DNA of 64,000 nt from assembly GCF_006265225.1 (NCBI RefSeq), contig NZ_VDCS01000009.1, forward strand, positions 154,002 through 218,001. The letters are read 5' to 3'. The DNA is from Allotamlana fucoidanivorans. Lineage in GTDB: Bacteria > Bacteroidota > Bacteroidia > Flavobacteriales > Flavobacteriaceae. The translations under genes and the position numbers were made by a program. Under the pieces are notes generated by a model. It was given only the letters and a program-made list of their open reading frames with translations, did no database searches and was not told where the DNA came from. Of this stretch, positions 18,241 to 26,554 are shown piece after piece (the stretch's first letter is position 1; the number at the start of each line of letters is the position of its first letter).

Positions 18241-19023
18241 TTATATCAAATTTTTATTGTAATTGAGCAGTCCTACTAACTCTCCTGTTGAAGATAATTT
18301 TAGTTTTTTCAAAATGTTTCTTCTGTGTGTATCAACAGTATTCGGGCTAATATTCAATTTATTAGCAATAGATTTACTTGATTCATGCAAGGCCAGCAAT
18401 CTAATAACATCACGCTCCCTATTACTTAAACCATCTGATAAAAGTTTCTGTGAAAAATTATTGTAATATAGGGTTTCATACTCATTATTTTTATTAAGTA
18501 ATTTTGCCGAAGCACAAATCTGCATCTTAATATCTGGCACCAAAACCGTATAATGTGCAAGTCCTATAATTGGTTTATTATTACTATCAAATGCTAAGGG
18601 TGTGGTATTTTGTATAATATTCACATATTCATCATTACCATTTTTAAAACGGTAATTCCATGTGTAACTCATTTTGCTTCTATCTTCTCCCTTGATTTCT
18701 CCTAAGGTAAAATTCATGAGTTCATTAAGCGCCATTAACCATTTATCTAAATCATCAGGATGCATTCTACTCCAAAAATATCGCATGCCTTTTGACCTCA
18801 ATACCTCATTATCGAGCCCTAAGCAAGCTTTTGTGTTTTTACTAATATATTCAAATGTTAAATTCTGAGTATTTGTAATACAGAAGAAAGTAGAACTATA
18901 AGGTAGAAAAGCGTCTAATTCAATTATTTTTTTTATATGTTCTTCAAGAGAGGGCTTTCCATAAGATTCAAAAATCTCCCTATACGAATTCTTTATATCG
19001 TCAATAATCATAGCACAACACAT
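18241..19023 (-). CDS. PAS-like/LuxR-family transcriptional regulator (third member)
   Basis: This is a 260-residue protein with the same plan as the two regulators at 15.7-17.2 kb: a PAS-like domain (SRMHPDDLDKWLMALNELM and WNYRFKNGNDEYVNIIQN) and a C-terminal LuxR HTH (LSNRERDVIRLLALHE ... SPNTVDTHRRNILKKLKL). It is less similar to the pair than they are to each other. A second ATG at residue 5 is an equally good start. Upstream, three TGATCC hexamers at 10-base spacing (19108-19133) may be an operator. It has its own terminator, so it is probably monocistronic. Confidence 0.82.
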   Translation of the reverse strand: MCCAMIIDDIKNSYREIFESYGKPSLEEHIKKIIELDAFLPYSSTFFCITNTQNLTFEYISKNTKACLGLDNEVLRSKGMRYFWSRMHPDDLDKWLMALNELMNFTLGEIKGEDRSKMSYTWNYRFKNGNDEYVNIIQNTTPLAFDSNNKPIIGLAHYTVLVPDIKMQICASAKLLNKNNEYETLYYNNFSQKLLSDGLSNRERDVIRLLALHESSKSIANKLNISPNTVDTHRRNILKKLKLSSTGELVGLLNYNKNLI

Positions 19024-19107
19024 TTAAGACATGACTACAAAATAAGCATTTATTTACATAATCCTTATTGAAGGTCCGTTTTTTGCTTAAAACACAACAA
19101 TTGCGCA

Positions 19108-19133
19108 TGATCCCCTTTGATCCAGCATGATCC
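19108..19133. promoter_or_regulatory. Three TGATCC direct repeats at 10-bp spacing
   Basis: TGATCC occurs at 19108-19113, 19118-19123 and 19128-19133. The 10-base period puts the copies on the same face of the helix. The array lies about 90 bases upstream of the third LuxR-family gene and 47 bases past the 3' end of tRNA-Val. Confidence 0.5.
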
Positions 19134-19153
19134 AAAAAAAACATTGAAATAAA

Positions 19154-19179
19154 AAAAGCTTCCAAATTTGGAAGCTTTT
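19154..19179. terminator. tRNA-Val terminator
   Basis: A perfect 26-base palindrome (AAAAGCTTCCAAA and its complement) lies immediately past the 3' end of tRNA-Val, with an A-rich flank that becomes a T run on the minus strand. Confidence 0.8.
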
Positions 19180-19180
19180 G

Positions 19181-19255
19181 TGGGCGCGAAGGGATTCGAA
19201 CCCCTGACCCCTTGGGTGTAAACCAAGTGCTCTGAACCAACTGAGCTACGCGCCC
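19181..19255 (-). tRNA. tRNA-Val (anticodon TAC)
   Basis: The 75-base gene folds into a complete cloverleaf: acceptor stem GGGCGCG/CGCGCCC, D arm GCTC/GAGC, anticodon stem CTTGG/CCAAG with loop TTTACAC, a five-base variable loop and T arm with TTCGAAT. The anticodon TAC reads valine GUA codons and others by wobble. The discriminator is A and CCA is not encoded, as usual in Bacteroidota. A good promoter lies upstream and a terminator palindrome follows. Confidence 0.97.
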
Positions 19256-19271
19256 TAACTGTTAGGCGGTG

Positions 19272-19300
19272 CAAATATAACCTAGTTTTTAAAACTGCAA
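19272..19300 (-). promoter_or_regulatory. tRNA-Val promoter
   Basis: On the minus strand TTG (19300-19298), an 18-base spacer and TATATTTG (19279-19272) match the Bacteroidota promoter consensus. The -7 box ends 17 bases before the mature tRNA 5' end. Confidence 0.8.
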
Positions 19301-19319
19301 AAGCTTTTTTTAAAAAATT

Positions 19320-20537
19320 TTAAATTATTTCTGCAACCACAAAGGTACTGCCACCTACAAATACCAAATCATTTTCTTCTGCATTTTTTAAAGCTGCATT
19401 ATAAGCTTCATTTACAGAACCATACGCATCTCCATACAATTTATAAGGTTGAAACGCTAATTTTAATGCCTCGGCTTCTAATCCGCGTGGAATATCTGGT
19501 TTACAAAAATAGTACGTTGCTTCTTTAGGAAGCAAATCTACTATAGCCCTTAAATCTTTATCATTAACTACACCAAAAATAATATGCAGATTTTCAAAAA
19601 CTTCATTTGCTATTTGTTTCATGACGTAGGTCAAACCTTCTCTGTTATGCCCAGTATCACATACTACTTTAGGTTTTTCTTGTAACACTTGCCAACGCCC
19701 AAGCAAACCCGTATTTTTAACCACATGTAACAAACCTTCCTTTAAATGAATGTCGGACACCTCATACCCTAAAATTTGCAACTCTTGAACAGTTTGTATA
19801 ACCGTTTTTATGTTTTTAGTTTGATAACTTCCTTGTAAATCTGACTTCAAAACCTCATTTACTTCCTCATCCGCAAAAACAATCTTTGCATTCTGCTGAG
19901 TTGCTATTCTTTTAAAAACAGGCTTGGTTTCTACCTGAGATTCACCAATGACAACTGGAACATGTTTTTTAATAACACCTCCCTTTTCAGTGGCTATAGC
20001 TTGTAGTGTATCTCCCAAAAATTGCGTATGATCTAAACCAATGTTAGTAATCACTGAAACTTCGGGTGTTATAATATTTGTTGAATCTAATCGGCCTCCA
20101 AGTCCAACCTCAATGACCGCTATGTCAACTTGTTCTTTAGCAAAAAAATCAAAAGCCATTCCAACAGTCATTTCAAAAAACGAACATGAATTAGCTTCAA
20201 AAAAGGCTTTATTTTCTTCTATAAAACGCACTACAAATGCCTTACTAACTTCCTTACCGTTAATCTTAATGCGCTCTCTAAAATCTTTAAGGTGCGGCGA
20301 TGTATATAAGCCCACTTTGTAACCTGCTTCTTGAAGTACAGAGGCCAACATGTGACTTGTTGATCCTTTTCCATTGGTTCCCGCTATATGAACCGACTTA
20401 AATTGTTGTTCTGGATGATTAAGGTGTTTTGCAAGGTTAATAGTGTTTGATAAATCTTTTTTAAAAGCCGATTTTCCTTGTCTTTGGTACATAGGAAGCT
20501 GTGTAAACATCCAATTGACAGTCTCTTGATAAGTCAT
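19320..20537 (-). CDS. folC: Folylpolyglutamate synthase / dihydrofolate synthase
   Basis: This Mur-ligase-like enzyme adds glutamate to folates and, in many bacteria, also makes dihydrofolate from dihydropteroate. The P-loop is VHIAGTNGKGSTSHMLAS (about residues 48-65), followed by GLYTSPHLKDFRERIKING. The Mg/ATP region includes VIEVGLGGRLDSTNII and SVITNIGLDHTQFLGDT, and the C-terminal domain has VVCDTGHNREGL. Length (405 residues) is normal. It is the last gene of a run that starts with exbB, 6 bases after the TonB-like gene; the biochemical link to that system is not obvious. Confidence 0.94.
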   Translation of the reverse strand: MTYQETVNWMFTQLPMYQRQGKSAFKKDLSNTINLAKHLNHPEQQFKSVHIAGTNGKGSTSHMLASVLQEAGYKVGLYTSPHLKDFRERIKINGKEVSKAFVVRFIEENKAFFEANSCSFFEMTVGMAFDFFAKEQVDIAVIEVGLGGRLDSTNIITPEVSVITNIGLDHTQFLGDTLQAIATEKGGVIKKHVPVVIGESQVETKPVFKRIATQQNAKIVFADEEVNEVLKSDLQGSYQTKNIKTVIQTVQELQILGYEVSDIHLKEGLLHVVKNTGLLGRWQVLQEKPKVVCDTGHNREGLTYVMKQIANEVFENLHIIFGVVNDKDLRAIVDLLPKEATYYFCKPDIPRGLEAEALKLAFQPYKLYGDAYGSVNEAYNAALKNAEENDLVFVGGSTFVVAEII

Positions 20538-20543
20538 GCTTAA

Positions 20544-21392
20544 TTACCTTGGAGTAAAATTCACACTAACTTTTCCATATTGCCTACTAGGAGCATTAGA
20601 ATCAGCTGGCCATTTACATGTAAAGGCAAACTTTTTAGCCGCTTTACTAAGACAATCTGTAATATTAGTTGTTCCTTTAGCTCCTGGTGTGGCCTCTATC
20701 ACAATACCATCTCTATTGACAACTATATTTACCACCACCAATCCATATTCATTTACACAACCTTCAATCAATTCATATTTTGGATCACCTCTTCCATTCA
20801 ATCCATAACCGATTCCTCCTATTCCAGATCCAGGCATCCCCTTATATGGGGCATAAGGGTTTCCGTCAAGTTGCCCTTTATCTCCAGCCACGTCATCATC
20901 ACCTTCACTCCCTGTTGCAGTTCCCTCAGATTTACTAACACCTCCTATTAAAGCATCTAGTTTTTTCTTTTTTTCTTCCTGTTCACGCTTTTCTTTAGCT
21001 ATACGTTCTGCTTCTGCTTTAGCCTTTGCTTCGGCAATAGCCTTAGCTTTTGCCTCTGCCTCTTTTTGTTTTTTTATGGCTATTTCTTCGGCATTATCTG
21101 CCGTCAATACTTCTTCTTTAGTTTCTGTAGATTTTGCTGGTTCAGGTTCTGATTTTGCAACATCAGGTTGCGGCAGTTCTTCAATCTTTTTAGGTTCTGA
21201 TTTGACTGGTTTAGTGGGTTGAATAGCACCTCTACCAACACTGGAATTTCCAAAATTTACCGCTACCCCATACTCCTCTGGAGGATCCATATATGTTGTT
21301 CCTACCACAAACAATAAAAGCACCAAAATAACAGTTATAAGCGCTGTTAGTTTAGCAGAATCTCTTTCATGTTTTGTTTTGAAGTATTTCAT
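20544..21392 (-). CDS. TonB-like energy transducer
   Basis: This is a 282-residue inner-membrane-anchored periplasmic protein expected to pass energy from ExbB/ExbD to outer membrane receptors. One N-terminal transmembrane helix (about residues 14-33, LTALITVILVLLLFVVGTTY) is followed by a long Lys/Glu/Ala-rich region (AEAKAKAIAEAKAKAEAERI), a Gly-rich spacer and a C-terminal TonB/TolA-like domain ending VSVNFTPR. Its start overlaps exbD by one base. The layout could serve a Tol-Pal-like role as well as TonB. Confidence 0.85.
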   Translation of the reverse strand: MKYFKTKHERDSAKLTALITVILVLLLFVVGTTYMDPPEEYGVAVNFGNSSVGRGAIQPTKPVKSEPKKIEELPQPDVAKSEPEPAKSTETKEEVLTADNAEEIAIKKQKEAEAKAKAIAEAKAKAEAERIAKEKREQEEKKKKLDALIGGVSKSEGTATGSEGDDDVAGDKGQLDGNPYAPYKGMPGSGIGGIGYGLNGRGDPKYELIEGCVNEYGLVVVNIVVNRDGIVIEATPGAKGTTNITDCLSKAAKKFAFTCKWPADSNAPSRQYGKVSVNFTPR

Positions 21393-21784
21393 TATTTAGG
21401 CTTTACAGCCAAAATTACTTTGAATTTATTCCTATTGGCAATGTCCATAACCTTTACCACATTTTCTACTGGCACTGATTTTTCAGCTCTTAATACTATG
21501 GTTGGTTTTTCAGAAGATGATAATGCTGCTAAAAGCTCATTCTCCAGCACACTTTCACCCACCCGCTTCTGGTCTATATAGTACGTTAAGTTCTTCTTTA
21601 TACTAACTGCTACCGATTTTTTATTCTCTGTTTTCCCACTTGCTTTTGGTAAGATAATATCAATAGCATTAGTTGTTACCAAGGTAGAAGCAATCATAAA
21701 AAAGATAAGTAACAGAAATACAATATCTGTCATTGAAGACATATTGAATTCTGGTGTAACCTTATTTCTTCCTCTAAAATTCAT
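21392..21784 (-). CDS. ExbD/TolR family biopolymer transport protein
   Basis: ExbD is the proton-channel partner of ExbB in the TonB energising complex. The 130-residue protein has the N-terminal motif NKVTPEFNMSSMTDIVFLLL with the conserved membrane Asp in MTDIVFLL, one transmembrane helix, and a periplasmic domain ending VILAVKPK. It lies between exbB (1-base gap) and the TonB-like gene (1-base overlap), which argues for one translational unit. Confidence 0.92.
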   Translation of the reverse strand: MNFRGRNKVTPEFNMSSMTDIVFLLLIFFMIASTLVTTNAIDIILPKASGKTENKKSVAVSIKKNLTYYIDQKRVGESVLENELLAALSSSEKPTIVLRAEKSVPVENVVKVMDIANRNKFKVILAVKPK

Positions 21785-21785
21785 A

Positions 21786-22487
21786 TTAAGTAGGTTCGTT
21801 TAGGTGATCTAAAAACTCCAAAGAATTAGCTTCCATTTTATACACCACCTTATCTGTTTTTACCACCAAATGATTATACGCCATATACGCCACAATACCA
21901 ACAATAAGTCCAGCAACAGTTGTTGTCATAGCCGTGTATAAACCACTGGCTAAAACATCCATTTGAATGGTTCCTCCAGCATTAGCCAATTCAAAAATAG
22001 CAAGTATCATACCAATAACCGTTCCTAAGAATCCTATCATTGGCGCCGCACCTGAAATAGTTGCCAGAATACTTACATTTTTTTCTAACCCATAAATTTC
22101 TAATCGTCCAGCATTCTCAATGGCAGTATTAATGTCTGCAAGTGGCTTCCCTATTCTTGAAATACCTTTACCAATTAATCTTGATACAGGCGAATTTACC
22201 TGAGCACAAAGCATTTGAGCCGAATCAATTTTACCATTACTTACATGGTCTTTGATTTGATTCATAAAATTGGCATCAACATTTGAAGCGGCTTTAATAG
22301 CAAAGATGCGTTCAAAATAAATATAAATAGCGCCTACCAAAAGTAAAAACAAAACAGCGATGATAACTTGTCCCGCAGCGCCGCCACTACTAATTAATTC
22401 TATAATTGAAAGCGTTTTTTCAACAGACTCTCCGTCAGTAAGAACTTCTGCACCTTCCTGTGCATTTTGTATCATTGTATTTAGCAT
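21786..22487 (-). CDS. MotA/TolQ/ExbB proton channel family protein
   Basis: This is a 233-residue ExbB-type protein. A first transmembrane helix (QVIIAVLFLLLVGAIYIYF) is followed by a cytoplasmic loop and two helices in the conserved pore region (ISGAAPMIGFLGTVIGMILAIF and ASGLYTAMTTTVAGLIVGIVAYMAYN). With ExbD it converts proton-motive force into movement for the TonB-like protein encoded two genes downstream. It is the first gene of the exbB-exbD-tonB-folC run; nhaD lies 59 bases upstream. Confidence 0.93.
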   Translation of the reverse strand: MLNTMIQNAQEGAEVLTDGESVEKTLSIIELISSGGAAGQVIIAVLFLLLVGAIYIYFERIFAIKAASNVDANFMNQIKDHVSNGKIDSAQMLCAQVNSPVSRLIGKGISRIGKPLADINTAIENAGRLEIYGLEKNVSILATISGAAPMIGFLGTVIGMILAIFELANAGGTIQMDVLASGLYTAMTTTVAGLIVGIVAYMAYNHLVVKTDKVVYKMEANSLEFLDHLNEPT

Positions 22488-22546
22488 ATAGTATTACGTT
22501 TTTGCAACTGTATAACGTTTCTTTTCTTTATAAATTATGAATACTG

Positions 22547-23938
22547 TTAAAATAAAGTTCTGGTTACCATAAATCCAGCAGCTCCAACTAAAAACCCTAT
22601 TAAGGCTAACCACGAAATCTTTTTAAGATACCAAAAGAAGTCAATTTTTTCCATACCCATAGCCACAACACCTGCTGCTGAACCAATAATTAGCATACTT
22701 CCTCCAGTACCAGCAGAATAAGCTATAAAATGCCATAATTCATTATCAATTGGCTCATGAAACATACCTAAACTTGCTGCTACCAATGGTACATTATCTA
22801 TAACTGCAGAGCCTACCCCTAATAAAAGAACAACAATATCTGAAACACCTCCATGGTGCAACTCAGTGCCTAACATAGGCATACTTTCTTGTAATGAATT
22901 AGCAAAACCAAATAAAATACCTAATGATTCTAAAGCCGCAACTGCCATTAAAATTCCTAAGAAAAATAAAATACTAGGCAATTCAATTTTAGATAAGGAA
23001 TAATGCACCGGACTATGATGGGCATGGGCATCGCTTTCTTCAGAATGATACTCAGTCATACTAAATTTAGAGCTACTATAAATTTCAGCAAAAATAGCTA
23101 CAACACCTAAAGATAACATCATACCAACATAAGGAGGTAAGTGTGTAATCATTTTAAAAATAGGCACAAAAACAATGGCGCCTAAACCTAAGTACAGCAT
23201 AAGTGAACCAAAGCGCGATTTCTTCTTTTCTTCAGTCTCTTCTATATCTAAATCACCTTTGAATGCAGGTAAAAACGATGCGATTAATGATGGTACCGCC
23301 ATACATAAAAACGAAGGGAGCAATAAGTACCCTATTAAGTGCCCGGTGGTTACTTTTTTGCCAATCCACAGCATCGTAGTGGTTACGTCACCAATAGGCG
23401 ACCACGCCCCGCCTGCATTAGCTGCAATAATAATTAAACCTGCAAACCATATACGTGTATTTCTATCTTTTACAATTTTTTGAAGTATAGAAATAAGTAC
23501 AATAGTAGCCGTAAGGTTATCAATGATAGCCGATAAAACAAAAGCTAGAATTGAAAAAATCCATAAAATCTTAGTCTTTTTCTTTGTTTTTATAAAATCT
23601 TTAATGGTTGCAAACCCATCAAAATAATCAATGATTTCAACAATGGTCATAGCGCCTAAAAGAAACACCAAAATTTCAGAAGTTTTCCCCAAATGATGCA
23701 ATAATGTTTCTTCCATCAGGTGCATTTTTTCTTCATAGGCCAATAAGCCAAAATTTTCTAAAAGCTCATGCTTACTTGAATCAAACCAACTAGGGAAGCT
23801 TTCAAGACCTAAAGCAATTAATGCCCAACAAATGGCCATCATAACCAGCGCTGGTATTAATTTATCTATTCGAATAGTGTGCTCTAGGGTAATGGCTAAA
23901 TAGCCAATAACAAATACTAAGATAATTGCTGCTTCCAT
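22547..23938 (-). CDS. nhaD: Na+/H+ antiporter, NhaD type
   Basis: This is a 463-residue polytopic inner membrane protein with about a dozen hydrophobic segments, of the ion transporter (IT) superfamily. Family features include ILSAIIDNLTATIVL, ANAGGAWSPIGDVTTTMLW and VGSAVIDNVPLVAASLGM; NhaD proteins carry such conserved Asp/Asn and Thr pairs in discontinuous helices. A His-rich cytoplasmic loop (SDAHAHHSPVHYS) might sense pH or bind metal. It should export Na+ (or Li+) in exchange for protons, which fits a marine or brackish organism. It starts 8 bases after the dehydrogenase gene. Confidence 0.92.
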   Translation of the reverse strand: MEAAIILVFVIGYLAITLEHTIRIDKLIPALVMMAICWALIALGLESFPSWFDSSKHELLENFGLLAYEEKMHLMEETLLHHLGKTSEILVFLLGAMTIVEIIDYFDGFATIKDFIKTKKKTKILWIFSILAFVLSAIIDNLTATIVLISILQKIVKDRNTRIWFAGLIIIAANAGGAWSPIGDVTTTMLWIGKKVTTGHLIGYLLLPSFLCMAVPSLIASFLPAFKGDLDIEETEEKKKSRFGSLMLYLGLGAIVFVPIFKMITHLPPYVGMMLSLGVVAIFAEIYSSSKFSMTEYHSEESDAHAHHSPVHYSLSKIELPSILFFLGILMAVAALESLGILFGFANSLQESMPMLGTELHHGGVSDIVVLLLGVGSAVIDNVPLVAASLGMFHEPIDNELWHFIAYSAGTGGSMLIIGSAAGVVAMGMEKIDFFWYLKKISWLALIGFLVGAAGFMVTRTLF

Positions 23939-23946
23939 AAATTTAG

Positions 23947-25173
23947 TTAAATTAGTTGTTCTAGTGCTATTGTATATGCGGTTGCACTAATTCCTGTTTT
24001 TAATTTATTTTTATTGTAAACGTTTTCAATAGCTTGTTTTATTCTGTTGGAGGTATCTTTGAATATGGCTTCATCAGTCATTTGTACTTTGCGCTCCATA
24101 AAATATGCAAAAACACGAGCCATACCGCAGTTAGAGATAAAATCTGGAATTAAACTCACCTTATAATCGGTATGCTCCATAATAGGACCAAAGAAAATCT
24201 CTTTGTCAGCAAATGGCACATTTGCCCCACAAGACACTACTTCTAAACCACTATCAATCATTTCATCAATTTGATGAATCGTAATAAGACGAGAAGCTGC
24301 GCACGGTGCAAAAATTTCTGTTTTTAGTGACCAAATCGTTTTATTAATTTCTTCAAAAGGAATTAAATGGTCAGACACCAAAGTATTCCTTTCTTTCGCC
24401 AAAAACAAATTGGTTATTTGCTCATGGGTAAAGCCTTCTTCATTAATTAGTCCTCCAACCACATCAATGATACCTACAACTTTTGCTCCCATTTGAGACA
24501 GATAAAAAGTAGCGGCAGCCCCAACATTACCAAACCCCTGAACTACAGCACGCTTCCCTTTTATAGAACCTCCATAAATATTATAATACTGCTTTACAGC
24601 TTCGGCCACCCCAAAACCAGTAATCATATCAGCGATTTTATATTTTTTGGAAACATTAGGAGAATAATCTGGATTTTCAATCACCTTAATAACGCCTTGA
24701 CGCAACTGGCCAATACGGTTTATTTTATCTGCCTCAGTAGGCCTAAAATGACCATTAAAAACGCCTTCTTGCGGATGCCAAACACCACTTTGCTCTGTAA
24801 TAGGAATAACTTCATGCGTCTCATCAACATTCAAATCGCCACCCGTACCATAATAACTTTTAAGTAATGGAGACACTACAGCATACCAACGTTCGAGCAC
24901 ACCTTTTTTACGAGGATCTTTAGGATCAAAATTAATACCAGACTTAGCCCCTCCAATAGGTGGCCCAGACACGGTAAACTTAATTTCCATCGTTTTCGCT
25001 AAAGACAATACTTCATTCATATCAAGTCCTTTACGCATTCTAGTACCTCCACCAGATGCGCCACCTCGTAACGAGTTTATAACCACCCAACCTTCAGCTT
25101 CGGTTTCTGAGTCCTTCCAATTAAAGATAATTTCGGGTGCTTTATTTTCATATTTTTTTAATAATTCTTTCAT
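23947..25173 (-). CDS. Glu/Leu/Phe/Val family amino acid dehydrogenase
   Basis: This NAD(P)-dependent enzyme oxidatively deaminates an amino acid. The substrate-binding Lys region is PPIGGAKSGINFDPKDPRKKG, the catalytic Asp lies in GGDLNVDETHEV, and the Rossmann domain shows RAVVQGFGNVGAAATFYL. The 408-residue length is shorter than hexameric glutamate dehydrogenase (about 450) and longer than leucine dehydrogenase (about 365), so the substrate remains open. It is the first gene before nhaD. A TATATTTG box on the coding strand at 25349-25356 may be a distant promoter element, which would give a leader of about 170 bases. Confidence 0.9.
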   Translation of the reverse strand: MKELLKKYENKAPEIIFNWKDSETEAEGWVVINSLRGGASGGGTRMRKGLDMNEVLSLAKTMEIKFTVSGPPIGGAKSGINFDPKDPRKKGVLERWYAVVSPLLKSYYGTGGDLNVDETHEVIPITEQSGVWHPQEGVFNGHFRPTEADKINRIGQLRQGVIKVIENPDYSPNVSKKYKIADMITGFGVAEAVKQYYNIYGGSIKGKRAVVQGFGNVGAAATFYLSQMGAKVVGIIDVVGGLINEEGFTHEQITNLFLAKERNTLVSDHLIPFEEINKTIWSLKTEIFAPCAASRLITIHQIDEMIDSGLEVVSCGANVPFADKEIFFGPIMEHTDYKVSLIPDFISNCGMARVFAYFMERKVQMTDEAIFKDTSNRIKQAIENVYNKNKLKTGISATAYTIALEQLI

Positions 25174-25348
25174 CTCTTTTATTTTTTTAATAAAGATTTA
25201 TTGTGGTTTACAACACCCTATCCAAAGATGTCTTTACCCCATATCTTTATAAAACTGATTCATTTATAGCCTGTTAAAACCTTAAATTAAAATTAAGCCT
25301 AGCTAAAGCTGAGTCATAACAAAATGAGATTAAAAATTTTTTCTGAAA

Positions 25349-25356
25349 CAAATATA
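25349..25356 (-). promoter_or_regulatory. -7-like element upstream of the amino acid dehydrogenase gene
   Basis: CAAATATA on the plus strand gives TATATTTG on the coding strand, a perfect -7 match, in the 221-bp gap between anmK and the dehydrogenase gene. No -33 TTG at the right distance was found. Confidence 0.35.
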
Positions 25357-25394
25357 AAAAACTAAAAATCTTTAAGGGAATTTTAAAGCCTTAA

Positions 25395-26459
25395 TTATGG
25401 TAGAAAAATTCTACCAGAACTATGATTTTTTGAAGCGCCCGTAACACTTTGAAGGCAGTTATTTTCATTTCTCAATTTAAGTACGCCAAGAAATCCAAAA
25501 ATGAGTGCTTCTTTGAATTCAATAACCGATTTTGAAGGAATAACAACCTTTTTATTAGTAAGGCTTTCTATCCTGTTCATTAAAAAAGAATGGTACACAC
25601 CACCTCCAGAAAATAACACGTTTCCTTCTGAATAAAGATTAAATACCGCTGCAATTTGTATAGCCGCGTGCTCAACATAGGTTCTAAGAATATCAGAAAT
25701 ACTCAATTGAAAAGCATCTATTACAGGAAAAACATTTTGCTTTACCCACTCTAACCCCAAAGATTTTGGGGGCGATTCGGTGTAAAACTCAAGTGCATTT
25801 AACGCTGCCAATAACTCTAAACTTAAGTCCCCTGAAGCCGCTATGCTTCCTTTATCATCATAATATAGCCCAAGTTGTTTCACATAATGATTAAGCACAA
25901 TATTAACGGGACAAACATCAAAGGCTATGCGGTCATTTCCCTCCTCCATAGAAACATTTGCAAACCCACCTAAATTGACACAGAAGTCGTACTCTGGAAA
26001 CAACAACCTATCGCCAATAGGCACTAACGGTGCTCCCTGACCTCCCATTTCAACATCCTGAACTCTAAAATCACAAACAACCTTTTCCCCAATCAAAATT
26101 GCCAAATCGGGTTGATTGCCTATTTGATACGTTAATTGTTTATGTGGCTGATGTAAGGCTGTATGACCGTGAGAACAAATGGCATCTATATGTTGTATCT
26201 TATTTTTTTTGATAAAATCTTTAATAATACCCGATAAGTAAACGGTGTAATCAAAATCTAATTTTTTTAAAACTTCATCAGGAAGCGCTACCAATTCACT
26301 CAGTTTTTTTTTCCAATGCGCATCATAATCCACAGTTTCTGCTTGAAGTATATCAAAGCGCCATGACTTATTATAATCAAAATTTACCTCAACCAGATCT
26401 ACCCCATCTAATGATGTACCAGACATAACCCCAATAACATGATAACTATTTTTCTTCAT
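25395..26459 (-). CDS. anmK: Anhydro-N-acetylmuramic acid kinase
   Basis: AnmK phosphorylates and opens 1,6-anhydro-MurNAc, giving MurNAc-6-phosphate for cell-wall recycling. The N-terminal phosphate-binding motif is VIGVMSGTSLDGVDLVEV. SHGHTALHQP and FCVNLGGFANVS are typical of the family, and LFSGGGVYHSFLM marks the second ATP-binding part. Length (354 residues) is normal. It is divergent from the acyl-CoA dehydrogenase gene across 95 bases. No other recycling gene is adjacent. Confidence 0.95.
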   Translation of the reverse strand: MKKNSYHVIGVMSGTSLDGVDLVEVNFDYNKSWRFDILQAETVDYDAHWKKKLSELVALPDEVLKKLDFDYTVYLSGIIKDFIKKNKIQHIDAICSHGHTALHQPHKQLTYQIGNQPDLAILIGEKVVCDFRVQDVEMGGQGAPLVPIGDRLLFPEYDFCVNLGGFANVSMEEGNDRIAFDVCPVNIVLNHYVKQLGLYYDDKGSIAASGDLSLELLAALNALEFYTESPPKSLGLEWVKQNVFPVIDAFQLSISDILRTYVEHAAIQIAAVFNLYSEGNVLFSGGGVYHSFLMNRIESLTNKKVVIPSKSVIEFKEALIFGFLGVLKLRNENNCLQSVTGASKNHSSGRIFLP

Positions 26460-26484
26460 AGGCTGGTAAAAATAAGAATCATCA

Positions 26485-26515
26485 TTGATAAATTAACACT
26501 AAAAAGCTATATTTG
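26485..26515 (+). promoter_or_regulatory. Acyl-CoA dehydrogenase promoter
   Basis: TTG at 26485-26487, a 20-base spacer, then TATATTTG at 26508-26515, a perfect match to the -7 consensus. The box ends 39 bases before the start codon. Confidence 0.7.
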
Positions 26516-26554
26516 TGAATATTTTTTACGAAATCATCATTATAATTATGAATT

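Noticed and set aside
19001..19274. Two open frames across the tRNA-Val gene
   Set aside because: They read through a complete tRNA, its terminator and its promoter, so they are chance frames.
20041..20951. Three rightward frames of 90-123 codons inside folC and the TonB-like gene
   Set aside because: They are antisense to well-supported genes and encode no known motif.
24493..24867. A 124-codon rightward frame within the amino acid dehydrogenase gene
   Set aside because: The sense protein has all conserved motifs; this frame is antisense and unlike any known protein.
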